Part shown: one piece after another, positions 46,801 to 56,124 of the stretch
Position numbering within the stretch: the first letter of the stretch is position 1
How the letters are laid out: every line of letters begins with the position of its first letter
Source: Saccharina japonica
Lineage: Eukaryota > Sar > Phaeophyceae > Laminariales > Laminariaceae
Reading direction: 5' to 3'
DNA: 64,000 bases
Assembly: GCA_008828725.1 (NCBI GenBank)
Contig: MEHQ01003677.1
Coordinates: 692,877 to 756,876 of the forward strand
Made by a program: the position numbers and the translations under genes
The notes under the pieces: model-generated
Told to the model about the DNA's origin: nothing
Databases searched by the model: none
Seen by the model: the letters and a program-made list of their open reading frames with translations, nothing else

Positions 46801-49800
46801 CCATGTACGATACCATGAGCGCACAAACTTCGTATATAACCCCAGCACAAAAACATGTCCTAGGCATTATCCCCTTGCGACCATGAACGCCACTCCGACC
46901 AAGGGTCGGGAGGGTAACTATATACCGCCTCATCACATATATAGAGGATGTGTGACGTATGTACAAACATGAGTTTTTTAAAGCACCGCTTTTGGGGCAT
47001 TAGTTTAGTCTGCTTCTAGCCTCGCCCCCCCCCCCCCGTGTAACGAATCAACCGCTATATACACAAGTAGGCGATTACATTACGAGCAACTTACTATGGA
47101 GGTGACCACTATATTTTAAGTTATTGAATTCGTCTTCCGACAATGTGTAGGGCACTGTTTATCCAGAATGGAAATCGTTGTAAGCATGTGCATGATAAGC
47201 GCTTCAACGAGGACCATCGCCCCCCCCTCCCCCCTCGCCCACCCCCCTACACCCTCCCACCCCCCTCCCTTTAACTGTGGTCGGAATGTTATCCGTTGTT
47301 GCGTGTATTTCTCTTTGTTGCGAAGGTGTGCATGTCCTACTGTGCCGACAACGGACACGCCTACGCAGGGACCAAGGTCTCGGATGAGGTGAGGGGACAC
47401 ATGATACATGCTTCAATCACATACAAAACCCGCGCCACGTTATTCATGACATGGTTTATGTGTGCGCTTTCTGCTGAGGTACGACCACCCGGTGTACCGG
47501 TAGCGGAGGGTTAGGACGCCCAATATTTTCCCTATCACGCTTACACCACAGGGGCGAGTGGGTCTGTACCTCACTCGAAATTGGAAGCACGAACACGCCG
47601 TTGTCGCAGAGTAGAAAAACCCCCAGTACGGTGCAGATCGCGGAAATATCAGGCTTACATACGAGTCATGCCACAGTAGGGGCGCAGCAGAATTGTCTGA
47701 GCTCCTCACATGAGGAGCTCAATATCTCACCCGAAACATGACTTCGGAAACATTCGTTCGCGAAATCCGGCCAAACCTTCCAACGCGGTAGTCCAAAAAC
47801 AAATGTACCAGTAAAATAACAATAGTATCCGGTGGTTACTCACGTTTGAGAAGCATAACCGGCCAGACAATATTGAGCCTAAAAGTAGTACCCCTACGGT
47901 GGGATTGCTCATACCCAAAACCGCCGAGGGGTAATAAGGTGGCCACCCCGTCGAGTGGCTCTCACCGGCTGAAAAATAAATGCCTGAAGGGCGACCCCAC
48001 TCGTTACGTAACACCAGTCAGCTTCGATATAGTTGCGCGCCTCGGCCCTACGTATAGTCGTCGAAGCACAAAAAAACTGATGTATACCGCTCGGACGAAC
48101 CAGTTTTACAATATCAGACGCGTGATGCATGGTATATATATATATATGTACCAGGTATTCCTTAACGTACGGGTGCATCTTCGACATTCTGAAGCCCACT
48201 CACTCGGCCCGTTTACTACACTGCAGTGTCTACGGTAGTTGTAAGGAGGCGTGTGCTATGACAGGGGGTAGGTACCATTTTTTGGCTTTTGAATTTTCGG
48301 AATGACGGGGGCTCCTTACTCCAAACTCGTCGGAATCGCCGTCCATTTTGTTTTTTGCGATATTTTATGATTTTTCGAATATGATGCCTAAGTGGTCCCA
48401 TGAGATTTGTTCATCGGATTGCACTTTAGTTTTCGGAAAAAAACACTTTTTTTTTCACTTGCTACTTAGGTATTAGTATAGGCCTCCTCAAGTTAGGAAC
48501 CTCCGAAAAAACAAACGGTGCGCCGCTACGTACCTTAGCACGTGTACAGTAGTGCTGTACGCAAAAAAACAAAATATGACTCTAAAGTCAAGTGTTTTGT
48601 GTTTTGTCCCCACAACGGGAGTACGGTCCTAGTAAGCCGCATGCCTTAACGGGTTAAGGAGCTCTATATGTTACCCTCAACAAACACTGTCTTGAAGAGG
48701 AAATTGTTCGCACTCAACACGAGGAGCTATCTATCCCATGGCCTACACTACGGTCTGCAAGGAAAAAAAACAGAAGAGTGTCAGCTGAGAACGCCCCCCC
48801 CCCGTCAGTCGAAACAAAATTTCCCCCAAACATGTGCTACGTATGTATGTACGCCCATCGTAGAACGCGTCGCGTGTGCTATTCGCCTTACATGGTTGTC
48901 GCCTTATTTTTATCTACCTCGTTTCTGTACCTCACCCCCTAACAATGGACGGTTCGACAACGCTGGTGTGAGTTCAAATCCCGAAACGGAATTTCGGTGC
49001 GTGCTGTAAACATCCAACGAATAGCACTGCGAAATACAACTTCTGGGGAAAAACCAATACCAATAAAGCAGAGTCTCGGCTGGATGGTCACGTGCCAGGG
49101 GCGAGACGCTTGCTCCAACAATAAGGTTAGTAGCCGCTTTTTTGTTCGAGTCTTACGGGGCTCCTTAACCCATTCTGAACTGAAAAAGTGATTCCACACT
49201 AGTTCCAAGTTATTTCCCCCCCCAAAGGGGGACGGGTTAACCCAGTATGGTCGGAACATATGCAGCAGTACCGATACCTAGCATTTCGCAATTAATCGTG
49301 ATTTACCTATGTTCGGTTGTCTGGGGGGCTGTTGTTCGGATTACGGTTCACATTTTTGCTTCTCTCCAAAATCGATCATCCTTTTTGGGGTGGGGGCACA
49401 GAGCTCCTCAAAACCAGGAGATTCAGAGCATAAGCCGCATGCCACGACTGGGTCTCCTCAGTTGAGGAGGTCTACTTATAGTGAGTAGTAAGTCGAAAGC
49501 TGAGGTTGGAGGAAAATGACGGTGCTACGCTACCCGATGCTAACTTCCATGACCTAGGTTTACACAAAAATGGGAATCCGACGATATTGGGTAAACCCCT
49601 TAAGAACTGGTCCCTTGTATTTGGGGACAAACTACTTATAATTAGTGGGGGATACGTTTTTCAGTTCTGAATGGGTTTAGGAGCCCCCCCCCCTGCCATT
49701 CAGAAACGATTTCAGCCAAAACGGTGCTCTACCTCTGAAGCAGCACACGTCATAAATGGTGCTGCCCCCTCTACCCCAGCATGCCACTGCCTCAAAATTG

Positions 49801-50787
49801 CACCTCCAACACCCGCCGTAGCGCAGCGCCCCTCTTCCGTTGGGTCGATCAACTGTGTGCACGAGCTTTGACGCAGCACGTTTCCCCGCAAAATACATAC
49901 AATACGGATGAACCGTAGTACATAGGACCAAATCATGTTAGTGAAAATAAATACATATATGTTTTTTTTTGTCTGTACCGCAGGTCCCTATTTACTACCC
50001 CCCCCCCCCCCCGGAAAAGTTGGATTTCTTTGTCAAAGGCGTGGGCGCGGCCAGCATCGCCTGGTATGGCGTACTCTACACAGGGTAGGTAACTTCGCAT
50101 TTTTTATTTTGTTTTTCAAACATATTTAGGTGCAGTGGTTCAGGCGACGGATACGTACGACAGCAACATACTTACGGCGTCCGCGGCTTCGCGATGGGTT
50201 CCCGCTGCTGCTGTGCACCGACTGGATATATCTACCCCCTGTATAACCCTAACTATAACCCCTAACCCACTCAATATATGCATTCTAGGCATGTCCTATT
50301 CGCCTTCTACACTGCCGCAACGCTCCTTTTCCGAGTCACCCCCCGCCCCTCCGGTCAATGGTCAAACGACGAAGACATGCAACAGATGAGTAAGCCCCCC
50401 CCCCTATCCCAATCCCGACGCATTATCGTGGGCGTTGTCTCTCTTGTCGTGTCTTTTTCTTCATATGCCCGATTGGATATAACTAATCACTGTAAAACCC
50501 TGAGTCTAACCCGTAACCCACTCAACCCATGTTTTCAGGCATGTCCTATTAGCATTTTACACATCCGCCACGCTCTTCTCCCAATGCTTGCCCCCGCTAT
50601 CCCGACGCATCATCGCACGCGATTTGTCTCTCGGGTCGTGTCTTTGGCTTTACTGCAGTGCTGGTGCGGAAACAGCTACGGGCTGTACGGCGTCATCCCC
50701 GACAGCCACTGCTTCTACTCCTGCGATGGCGACACCGACCAAAAGTGTGGGGGTTCGTACGCCCTTAGCGTATACTCCACCGCTTAA
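34713..50787 (+). CDS. Secreted protein with three WSC domains (11 exons, 498 residues)
   Basis: Exons (all GT-AG): 34713-34827, 38896-38974, 40272-40394, 41170-41302, 42455-42724, 43506-43562, 44380-44604, 44981-45043, 46314-46553, 47326-47388, 50659-50787. Their sum is 1497 nt, exactly 499 codons with the TAA, and every junction phase agrees. The protein starts MGTACWYSTLLVGLS, a signal peptide with likely cleavage after AHA (~23). Residues ~25-207 are acidic and match no family I know. Three WSC domains follow (~208-303, ~307-399, ~407-496), each with the VGCF/IGCY start, a short C-x3-C ... G-x-E segment, a CFCG or CWCG motif and a CGG near the end. WSC domains bind carbohydrate and occur in wall sensors and secreted glycan-binding proteins. 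No transmembrane segment follows, so an extracellular or wall role is inferred. Exons 2-4 are the least certain; more exons in intron 1 are possible. Confidence 0.8.
34960..35210 (-). mobile_element. Strongly diverged SINE remnant in WSC intron 1
   Basis: CCTCAGATCAGGGGTCACAC, CTACTACGGTACG and CCTCTCGTCGACTCGCGTC follow the order of the antisense SINE body. No head or tail is clear. Confidence 0.45.
36190..36435 (-). mobile_element. SINE remnant without head in WSC intron 1
   Basis: The antisense SINE body is recognisable: CATTATCTTCGCACTTCTGT, CAACTCAGACCCGGGGCCAC, CATCGAATTTTGCTGACTCA. It stops near GCGAGAAAAAGTGCATG, just before the tRNA-like head. Confidence 0.65.
36878..37059. mobile_element. 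Tc1/mariner-type MITE, 182 bp
   Basis: It starts CAGTGTCAGACACC and ends GGGTGCCCCGTACTG. The ends are imperfect inverted repeats, with TA on both sides (36876-36877, 37060-37061). CAGT ends and a TA target are the mariner hallmark. It has no ORF. Confidence 0.7.
37458..37521. mobile_element. Fragment of the same Tc1/mariner-type MITE
   Basis: ATGCACCCTTTCTCGAATAA followed by GACATCCAGCTGGAAC resembles the 12140-12219 fragment. Confidence 0.4.
37539..37848. mobile_element. Tiny TIR element interrupted by a MITE
   Basis: GACCATAGTAAACAGGACC (37539-37557) is matched by the inverted GGTCCTATTTACTATGGTT (37830-37848), 17 of 19 positions. The family M MITE at 37561-37777 sits inside. The intact relative is at 38271-38359. 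Confidence 0.7.
37561..37777 (+). mobile_element. MITE family M copy with CACA target duplication
   Basis: It begins GACGCATGCTACGATAGAGG and ends CTACCGTAGCACACGTC. CACA lies on both sides (37557-37560, 37778-37781). At 217 bp it is a little shorter than most copies. Confidence 0.8.
37884..38059. mobile_element. Tc1/mariner-type MITE, 176 bp
   Basis: CAGTACAGGACACCT at the left and AGGTGTCCTGTACTG at the right are perfect inverted repeats. TA lies on both sides (37882-37883, 38060-38061). It is a relative of 36878-37059. Confidence 0.78.
38271..38359. mobile_element. 89 bp mini-element with perfect 19 bp TIRs
   Basis: GACCATAGTAAATAGGACC and GGTCCTATTTACTATGGTC are exact inverse copies around a 51 bp AT-rich centre. 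Related ends occur at 37539, 37830 and, diverged, 49914-50000. Confidence 0.8.
38374..38652 (-). other. Coding-like minus-strand frames, unassigned
   Basis: Two overlapping minus frames of 65-92 codons lie here in WSC intron 1. One reads MKTFAHVFRLLKSNHINLL. No domain was recognised; it may be a transposon remnant. Confidence 0.25.
38896..38974 (+). CDS. WSC gene exon 2
   Basis: Acceptor TTTTGCGCAG. With the T from exon 1 it starts with Cys, then DASAEQYLRVEAFDFHDH and PKFTLRW. It ends in phase 2 before donor GTACGA. The frame stays open past the donor (YDTDIGPNQY), so the exon end is uncertain. Confidence 0.6.
39122..39390 (+). mobile_element. MITE family M copy, old
   Basis: It starts GAACGCATGCTCCGGTAGAG and ends CCTCTGTCGTAGCACCTGC. 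The interior is diverged but keeps GGGTTAAGAAGAGCC near the right end. Confidence 0.6.
39825..40780 (-). pseudogene. Degenerate antisense coding fragments in WSC introns 2-3
   Basis: Three minus-strand segments have protein-like composition. About 40780-40516 reads through MCDYLFAASKIIPSHHFGEL to a stop; 40257-40024 begins MRRPETDIRNGLEW; 40082-39825 ends VLNLIIKNVRPRFGG and a short tail. They overlap, change frame and have no visible splice logic. I cannot place them in a family. A decayed transposon polyprotein or an antisense gene interleaved with the WSC exon at 40272-40394 are both possible. Confidence 0.3.
40272..40394 (+). CDS. WSC gene exon 3
   Basis: Acceptor AATTTCAG. It starts in phase 2 and reads QVTGPCGAAVDDSELLSWEA then YDGSAINAEDDPPTEGDSG. 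It ends in phase 2 before donor GTGTGA. Third positions are GC-rich, unlike the flanks. Confidence 0.7.
41170..41302 (+). CDS. WSC gene exon 4
   Basis: It starts in phase 2 after GTCGAAAAG and reads VQLDLVVCSPFGEYQIDLDV then ESFSDTNSTLQQRTSW. It ends NGPDE before donor GTAACG (phase 0). A shorter exon from 41216 is the alternative acceptor choice, but its phase does not fit exon 3. Confidence 0.65.
42455..42724 (+). CDS. WSC gene exon 5 (start of WSC 1)
   Basis: Acceptor TGTGGCAG. 90 codons, from YLIWDTVGTDLASDED to the first WSC start ELVGCFTDSREDRLLNS and GPSGMTAK. Donor GTGATG, phase 0. The exon start could lie further upstream, since the frame is open to 42354. Confidence 0.8.
43506..43562 (+). 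CDS. WSC gene exon 6 (middle of WSC 1)
   Basis: 19 codons, ICSSFCFDYDFFGLEFGTE, between acceptor CTCGGCCAG and donor GTGAGG, phase 0 at both ends. Confidence 0.88.
43642..43875 (+). repeat. (GGTC)n microsatellite in WSC intron 6
   Basis: GGTCGGTCGGTCCGTCGGTT-type words run for ~230 bp with many substitutions. The open frames in both directions only read the repeat. Confidence 0.92.
44380..44604 (+). CDS. WSC gene exon 7 (end of WSC 1, start of WSC 2)
   Basis: 75 codons. CFCGTAEEFEGSVSS ... CTGDATTACGG and ISVYQ close WSC 1. YSLVGCFQDDRASRLMG opens WSC 2. Acceptor GTGCCCAG, donor GTATGC, phase 0. Confidence 0.9.
44981..45043 (+). CDS. WSC gene exon 8 (middle of WSC 2)
   Basis: 21 codons beginning ICYDQCNDGNNTHFGMQYGS, acceptor TTTTCGCAG, donor GTGCGT, phase 0 at both ends. 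Confidence 0.9.
46214..46252 (+). repeat. (CGT/CAT)n microsatellite
   Basis: CATCGTCGTCGTCATCATCA in WSC intron 8, ~60 bp before the acceptor of exon 9. Confidence 0.85.
46314..46553 (+). CDS. WSC gene exon 9 (end of WSC 2, start of WSC 3)
   Basis: 80 codons. CWCGVDVDLTRNGEALGS ... ERCGGYYKVTAYE closes WSC 2. PGYIGCYADTPYW ... NMTNE opens WSC 3. Acceptor CTCATCAG, donor GTGAGC, phase 0. Confidence 0.92.
47326..47388 (+). CDS. WSC gene exon 10 (middle of WSC 3)
   Basis: 21 codons beginning VCMSYCADNGHAYAGTKVSD, acceptor TTGCGAAG, donor GTGAGG, phase 0 at both ends. Confidence 0.88.
47667..47770 (+). mobile_element. Partial MITE family M in WSC intron 10
   Basis: CTGAGCTCCTCACATGAGGA and CACCCGAAACATGACTTCGG match the left half of the family. 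The right half is not found. Confidence 0.45.
48246..48546. mobile_element. MITE family M copy, diverged, in WSC intron 10
   Basis: It is bounded by GGCGTGTGCTATGACAGGG and CTACGTACCTTAGCACGTG. Inside are GGGGCTCCTTACTCCAAACT and CATGAGATTTGTTCATCGGA. Confidence 0.6.
49435..49752 (+). mobile_element. MITE family M copy, long variant, in WSC intron 10
   Basis: It starts GCCGCATGCCACGACTGGGT and ends TACCTCTGAAGCAGCACACG-TC. It contains GTCTCCTCAGTTGAGGAGG and GACGATATTGGGTAAACC. Confidence 0.5.
49999..50013 (+). repeat. C homopolymer (~15 nt)
   Basis: A run of C in WSC intron 10, at the edge of a diverged copy of the 89 bp mini-element (49914-50000). It is a likely spot for sequencing error. 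Confidence 0.8.
50210..50640 (+). repeat. Imperfect ~250 bp tandem duplication in WSC intron 10
   Basis: GACTGGATATATCTACC to GGCATGTCCTATTCGCC recurs near 50470 as GATTGGATATAACTAATCAC to GGCATGTCCTATTAGC. Both copies include a degenerate CCCTAA tract (AACCCTAACTATAACCCCTA). The second half lies 187 bp apart, so one copy has a deletion. Confidence 0.7.
50659..50787 (+). CDS. WSC gene exon 11 (end of WSC 3, stop)
   Basis: CWCGNSYGLYGVIPDSHCFY to KCGGSYALSVYSTA, then TAA at 50785-50787. Acceptor TTTACTGCAG. It ends two residues after the domain, without an anchor. Confidence 0.9.
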   Translation, partial: CWCGNSYGLYGVIPDSHCFYSCDGDTDQKCGGSYALSVYSTA

Positions 50788-52171
50788 CTGAGGGAACATA
50801 CGCATTAGGCCAAGACTGCGGGGGTGGCCAGGCATTCAATTTTGTGTCGGCATATGTGTGCGGCGTTGAAATGATTGGGTGTATGTCGGTCGCTGTGTCA
50901 GGCCTATTATGGGAGGAGGCGCAGTGTGTAGATGTGCGTACCCTTGAGCTGTGCCGTCGTGGTTCTAGTCAGTTCGATCGGCCATTATATTTGCGCTCCC
51001 GGCTGACTGTTGGTTGAACAGGGTGTTTGTGTGTGGCCATGTATGTCCTACGACTGATGCAGCACGTCTGGTTTGGTTATCGTTGTGGGACTTCCTATAC
51101 GGTGCAATGTTTCGAACGTCGGGAGTGAGGTCCGTACGACAGGTGGTAACTAAGACTGGTTATTCCTCGTCGTCTACCTCTCGTCCTTCAAGTTTCGTAT
51201 ACCTGGGGCACCCTGAGACAGGGGCTAGACCCATAATACCAGGCGAGGCACACTACGTAATCAAACGCACGTAGAGCTTAGGGTGGTATTTCGGCTATCA
51301 AATTGTGAGTCGTTAGTTTCGGTTCGTGCTGAATAATTATCCATCTAGTTTGATGTTTATTGCATCGTACGTAGAGTAGGTAGCGCTTCAGAAGCCCCTA
51401 TCAGACGCGCAGTGACTGCAGCTTCGTTTACCGGGTCGGGCGAGCGGCCCGGCCGCCCACTGATGAGCTGATCTTGACTGGGGGTTAGGGCCATGCGTTT
51501 AAGGCACACGTAAAGTGACACCTATACTTATTTTTTTGTAAAGAGAATGCCTGTCTAAACATCAGGACGTAACTACTTTCAGCTATACGTGGTCGGAATG
51601 GGCAACAATCGAAAATCCCTCGGTGGTTACTGTAATCAGAGCGATCCTTCTTCTTTATGAAATATCTTAACGGCTGCATCCTTCCGTTGGTGGAGGACGT
51701 ATCCCATTCTCGGCACAACGTCAAGCGAATTGTGTCAGTATACGGAAACGTTCGAGCGGTTCGAGCTGCAGTAACTCGGCCGGACGAGAGCGTTCGAGTT
51801 GGTCGAGTTTTAGCACCTCGGCCGGAAGGGAGTCTACTCCCACCGCTTTTGAGTCTGGCATGGTACCCCCGATCACCACCGCCATGTCATCCATGGTCGG
51901 TTCATTGTTAAGAAATAGGCAAAATAGCAGCCTATTGTCGTGATCGATTTCCCGTAGCAGTTACAGCTGTACAGCAGTCTAGGACTTCATGTTCAGTGGA
52001 GACTGCAGTACAGCTTCATACGTGTATGGTAGCAGCAGGGTACCTGCCTCTATAGCTATAAGATACGTACACACGATCACCAGCAGCAGTAAATGCTCAG
52101 TCTACAATCGTTAAGCCGCGCTTTCAAAAATCTATGCCGTTGTTCTCACTTTAACCGCTGTTGCTGTACAC
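50788..52171. other. Downstream of the WSC gene
   Basis: No gene was recognised. GTTCGAG/CTCGGCCGGA words at 51745-51830 form an imperfect ~48 bp tandem pair. No clear polyadenylation signal was identified. Confidence 0.35.
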
Positions 52172-52440
52172 GACGCGTGCTACGGTAAAGGTTGCACTTT
52201 TTTCAGCTGAAATGCTTTTTGCATTACGGAGCTCCTTCACTCGAAATCGCCGGAAACTATTTATCGTGTGGCTACCTTTTCCCCCTCACAGGGCATTTGC
52301 GTCGGGTAGCACTCTTATTTTCCTCCGAAAACAGCTTTTGGGTGAGGCATGGGGCTCCTGTACTAAAATCAAGATAATCAGGTGACCATCCTCAGAAACT
52401 ATAGGGTGCACCTGCATGCAGGGTACCGTAGCACGCGTCT
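52172..52440 (-). mobile_element. MITE family M copy
   Basis: It is bounded by GACGCGTGCTACGGTAAAGG and GGTACCGTAGCACGCGTC. TACAC lies left and TACAA right of the ends, consistent with a 4 bp TACA target duplication displaced by one base. Confidence 0.72.
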
Positions 52441-52454
52441 ACAATCGGCTTCCT

Positions 52455-52915
52455 TTACGGTTTCGCCGACCGATGATGGCGCCAAAGGCCGTTTTGCAAA
52501 TAGGGCGCTGATGGTCGGGTAATTATTAGGCGAATTCGGGGCCAAGAGGGTACCTGAAAAACCCGCCCACCGTTCAAGAATGTGCACCTTGTTTGTCCCT
52601 TAGCATCCTCGTCCACGACGAACTGCGCGTCTCTCGCCTTTCGATCCGGCAACCCCACCGCACCCTTCCAGTGCTCGTAGAAACCCCGCTGGCTGCTTTC
52701 GGTGAAGAGTCTCCCCTTTTCAGCAAGGTACCTCTTCGAAGTAGGCATCGACTTATGCATCAACCACCCCACGCAGATTCGCACACGCCGTCCCTCATAC
52801 TCTTCCACGGGGTGTTGTCCCTGTTGATGCGCACGAAACGGCGGGCATCCTCCGTCGCATCACATGCTATGTCGAAGGTGACTGAGGCCTCCACGGGCTC
52901 GTACGGTCTTTATTT
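52455..52915 (-). pseudogene. Coding-like minus-strand remnant with a frame change
   Basis: One minus frame (about 52902-52760) reads VTFDIACDATEDARRFVRIN then RDNTPWKSMRDG and stops after CESAWGG. A second frame (52808-52455) reads RLFTESSQRGFYEHWKGAVG and DRKARDAQFVVDEDAKGQ. Composition and absence of low complexity suggest real, formerly continuous protein with a frameshift, or two exons. No family was recognised. Confidence 0.35.
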
Positions 52916-53639
52916 ATGTGTGCGAAGTGGTGCGGGTGTGGTACCTCTTCGGCTATTGCCTCTATTGTAGGATAACTTAAGTAAATGCTTCGGATGTTTC
53001 GGGTATATATGCTGTTGACTTGCGAGGGTAGCAATGGAAGCTTGGGAGAGAATCCGCGCATCTACTCGCTGCGTTTAATCTTCGTCAGGTATAAATATCT
53101 GCCCGCCGAACGGCGGAGTTTGGGCTTTGCGTCCGCACGTGTTTTGGTGGGTGCAACATGACCTCAGAGGTGGACCATCGCGTGCACGATGGTATGGTCT
53201 CAGAGGCTGGGGGTGAACCTTAACGTCATGCGTGCGATCTCAGTTTGCTTGACGGCTTAGGATGTAGGCAATCCGGGTTTGATCATTGCGGTCGTATGAT
53301 ATAGTTCACCTTGAAGTGGGTTATGGGGCGACGCAAATCGAAACCAATACTCAAGAGTTACCACACAGCACCGCAGCAAGCAAAGTCGACAACGGAATGC
53401 CATGTTCGCCGTACTGGATACGATAAGATTAAACGCATAATTCCTTTTAACGTACAGTAGCATACCGCATTTTATACCACGTATGCTCAGCAGCAGTATA
53501 CTGTATTGTACATGCTGGCTTTCGTCAAGATGTGTCCATTTTTGTTGCGAAACCTGCAACGTTTTGACAATCTGGACAACCCGATTTTGTCACCACAGAG
53601 CATGTAACGGTATCTGGCTAGGATGCACAATCGGCATGG
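52916..53639. other. Unassigned stretch
   Basis: Nothing recognised on either strand. Confidence 0.3.
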
Positions 53640-53700
53640 GAAAGGGGTGTGCTGGACGTCGACGGGTAGAAGAAACGGTTTAATGTGAAGAACACACACA
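53640..53700 (-). repeat. Diverged copy of the short repeat at 93-190
   Basis: GGTGTGCTGGACGTCGACGG and TTTAATGTGAAGAACACACA match the repeat of the 1-8 kb region. Confidence 0.6.
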
Positions 53701-54083
53701 ATTCAAGCATTCTACTATATGCCGTATACAGGTACAGTACAGTAGTACGCAACAACCTCCTGTTTCGGCTAAGACTCGGAGCTTAGTGCGATGCCACTGT
53801 AAGGCGTTGGCTCCTAAAGGCTATTGTACAGGACTTCGAGTGGCGTCCATTACGGAGATCACATTTCTTAAATGTAGGAAAGAAAAAATCAGCCTGGAGT
53901 TTTTAAGTATCACTGTTTTTATATTTTCATTGGGGGGGGGGGGGGCTCGCATGCGTGCTACCCGAAAAGGATTTGTTGTTCAGGTATTAATACAAATTGA
54001 CTTGGGTTTATAGTGGAGGTCGAAATGGGCCTGGTTAGTGGGCGTTTCCTAAGAGCCCTTGGCTCGTAGCAGGCGTCCATCAT

Positions 54084-54515
54084 CTACCCGGCGGTTGTTT
54101 GGTGATCTCGCAAAAGGCTCATCACCCGACGTGTTCCACACCACACCTGAACATAGGGCGTTGAGAAATGGTTGCACGACGTACCGGTACGAACACCCCT
54201 GAATAAGTTAGGGAGTGGGGTCTCAAGGCGATTGGTTAGATTGGTCTCTCTGTTGTTTGTATGCACGTCGTACACAGTGGAGGGTTTACGACGGTCGCCA
54301 ACGGGTGACGCATAGCAAACGGTGGACTCTTTGTGTGTAGCTGGCGAGAAAGGTTTAGCTAAGTACATATCAGTGTATGTGTTAACAATGTTGTAGTAAT
54401 GCGATGATGGACCAGGTTGTTTTATGTGCAAGCGCGTTGCAACCTGACAACAACAGCAGTAGTGATTGGTCATTGATGAGTTACGGGCTATTTTTCTTGC
54501 GGCGGAAAAGTGCAC
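54084..54515 (-). other. 143-codon open frame, unassigned
   Basis: The frame is open on the minus strand and has mixed composition. No domain, signal peptide or splice signal is evident, and it may be chance. Confidence 0.2.
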
Positions 54516-54545
54516 GGCAAATCTTTGTCCCCGTCCTTATAGGCA

Positions 54546-54745
54546 AGAACTAATGAAAATCCTTGCCCCTTTAGACGCGCATTCACGCTGATCTCACGAT
54601 CTTCATCCGGCTAGCTTTCCCATACGACTGCCGTTCTGCATAGGGGGGGTAGACAGCAATACATGAACGCCTACTCAACGTTAAACCCGGCAACCTCTCG
54701 TCCGGTCAGCTCGTGAGAGGCTCTAACTCCCTAAAACATTAACAT
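54546..54745. repeat. ~200 bp interspersed repeat, copy 1
   Basis: CCTTGCCCCTTTAGACGCGC through CTCGTGAGAGGCTCTAACTC matches 56125-56330 with about 80% identity, including a G-run in the middle. Confidence 0.75.
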
Positions 54746-55445
54746 TACATATCTTGAGATTGTGACAGTGAACGCCTCACCCTACTCGTGGAGGTTCTTC
54801 GGTCCACACAATTTTTGTCACACAAGCGTCGACTGGATGCTGTGTTGCTCCGGTCTCCACAGTCTGCCCCCCCCCCCCTCCTGGTATCACCACTCTCTCG
54901 CCAATGTTTAGCACCCCTTTCTCCTTGCCTACAAGGGAAAGCCCCCGACGACAGCTCCACATCTGCCTGTTTTCGAGCGTATATCATTGCAAGCTGCGAC
55001 CACCTTCAACGTCAGCAGGGGTCTAATCAAGATCGGAAACGAGCGACGAAGACGATATCATTCAAGAGTTCGTTGGGTCCTTCAGCGGGCCTTTTTCGTT
55101 TTGTTTTGAGCTTTTTCTGCATGATACCGTGAACTAAATGTTAAATTTATATATTTTATATATATACACATATATATATGCCACGCAAGGTAGCACACAT
55201 ACTGGAACGTGCACTTCTTGAGACAATGCTATATAAAAAAGGGAGAATGGTGGCTTGGGCACCGAGATCCGTTTCGATGGGCACCGAGATTCGACGTTTT
55301 GACGCGTGCTACGATATAGAGGTCTATCATTTGTTTCGCTGGCCTTGTGTTTAAATGATCGAGCCCCATTCACCCCATCCTTGTTGTGTTTCGTCATTGT
55401 TTGTTGTACAGCTACATACGTAGGCACCGGTATTGTTCATCGGGT

Positions 55446-55694
55446 GACGCCTGCTACGATAGGGGTGCACCGTGATGTTTCTGAGCTCCTCACTTGAGGA
55501 GCTCCATACTTCACCCGAAAACCGATTTTGCAAGAAACCAAAAGTGCTACCCGACAAACAATCCCATGAGCTAGGTATACTATGGATAATATGGCAACAC
55601 AGGAATGAAAGTCCGACGAATTTGGGTTAAGGAGCCCGATCGTTCAGAAACAAAAAAAACAGCGAAAAATGCTACCTCTATCGTAGCACGCGTC
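55446..55694 (+). mobile_element. MITE family M copy with GGGT target duplication
   Basis: It begins GACGCCTGCTACGATAGGGG and ends CCTCTATCGTAGCACGCGTC. GGGT lies directly on both sides (55442-55445, 55695-55698). It has the family hairpin GAGCTCCTCACTTGAGGAGC and the right-hand GGGTTAAGGAGCCCGATCGT. Confidence 0.82.
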
Positions 55695-55789
55695 GGGTGC
55701 GAGCACTTTTGTTTTCCTCGGAAACCCCTTTCGGGTGAGGTATAGAGCCCCTCAAGTAATAAGCCGCCACCCTCAAGTAATAAGCCACC

Positions 55790-55820
55790 ACCTTCGTCTT
55801 CTTCTTCTTCGTCTTCTTCT
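55790..55820 (+). repeat. (CTT)n microsatellite
   Basis: CTTCGTCTTCTTCTTCTTCG and continuing, preceded by two copies of CCCTCAAGTAATAAGCC. Confidence 0.85.
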
Positions 55821-56124
55821 TATGGCGGCTGAAAAGGGCATAAAATATAATTGATACCGTATATACGGTAGGGGGGTCATGTATAGGTGCTCGTTTTTCC
55901 ACCTGCACAGAGCCACTCGGCCCAGTGACTGCTTTACTGTGTTGTACTCATAAAACATTTTTTTGTTTTTTTGTTGTTCTATATGCGCCGCCGCCATTGG
56001 AAGTTTTGTTACGCAACGCCAAAAAACTATGTTTGGTTCCAGATTTCAGTTAGATTCCGAGCCACTCGTCCGAGTGGCCACAACCCGGCAGTGAAAATGT
56101 GGGCACCCCCCCTACATTAATGTA

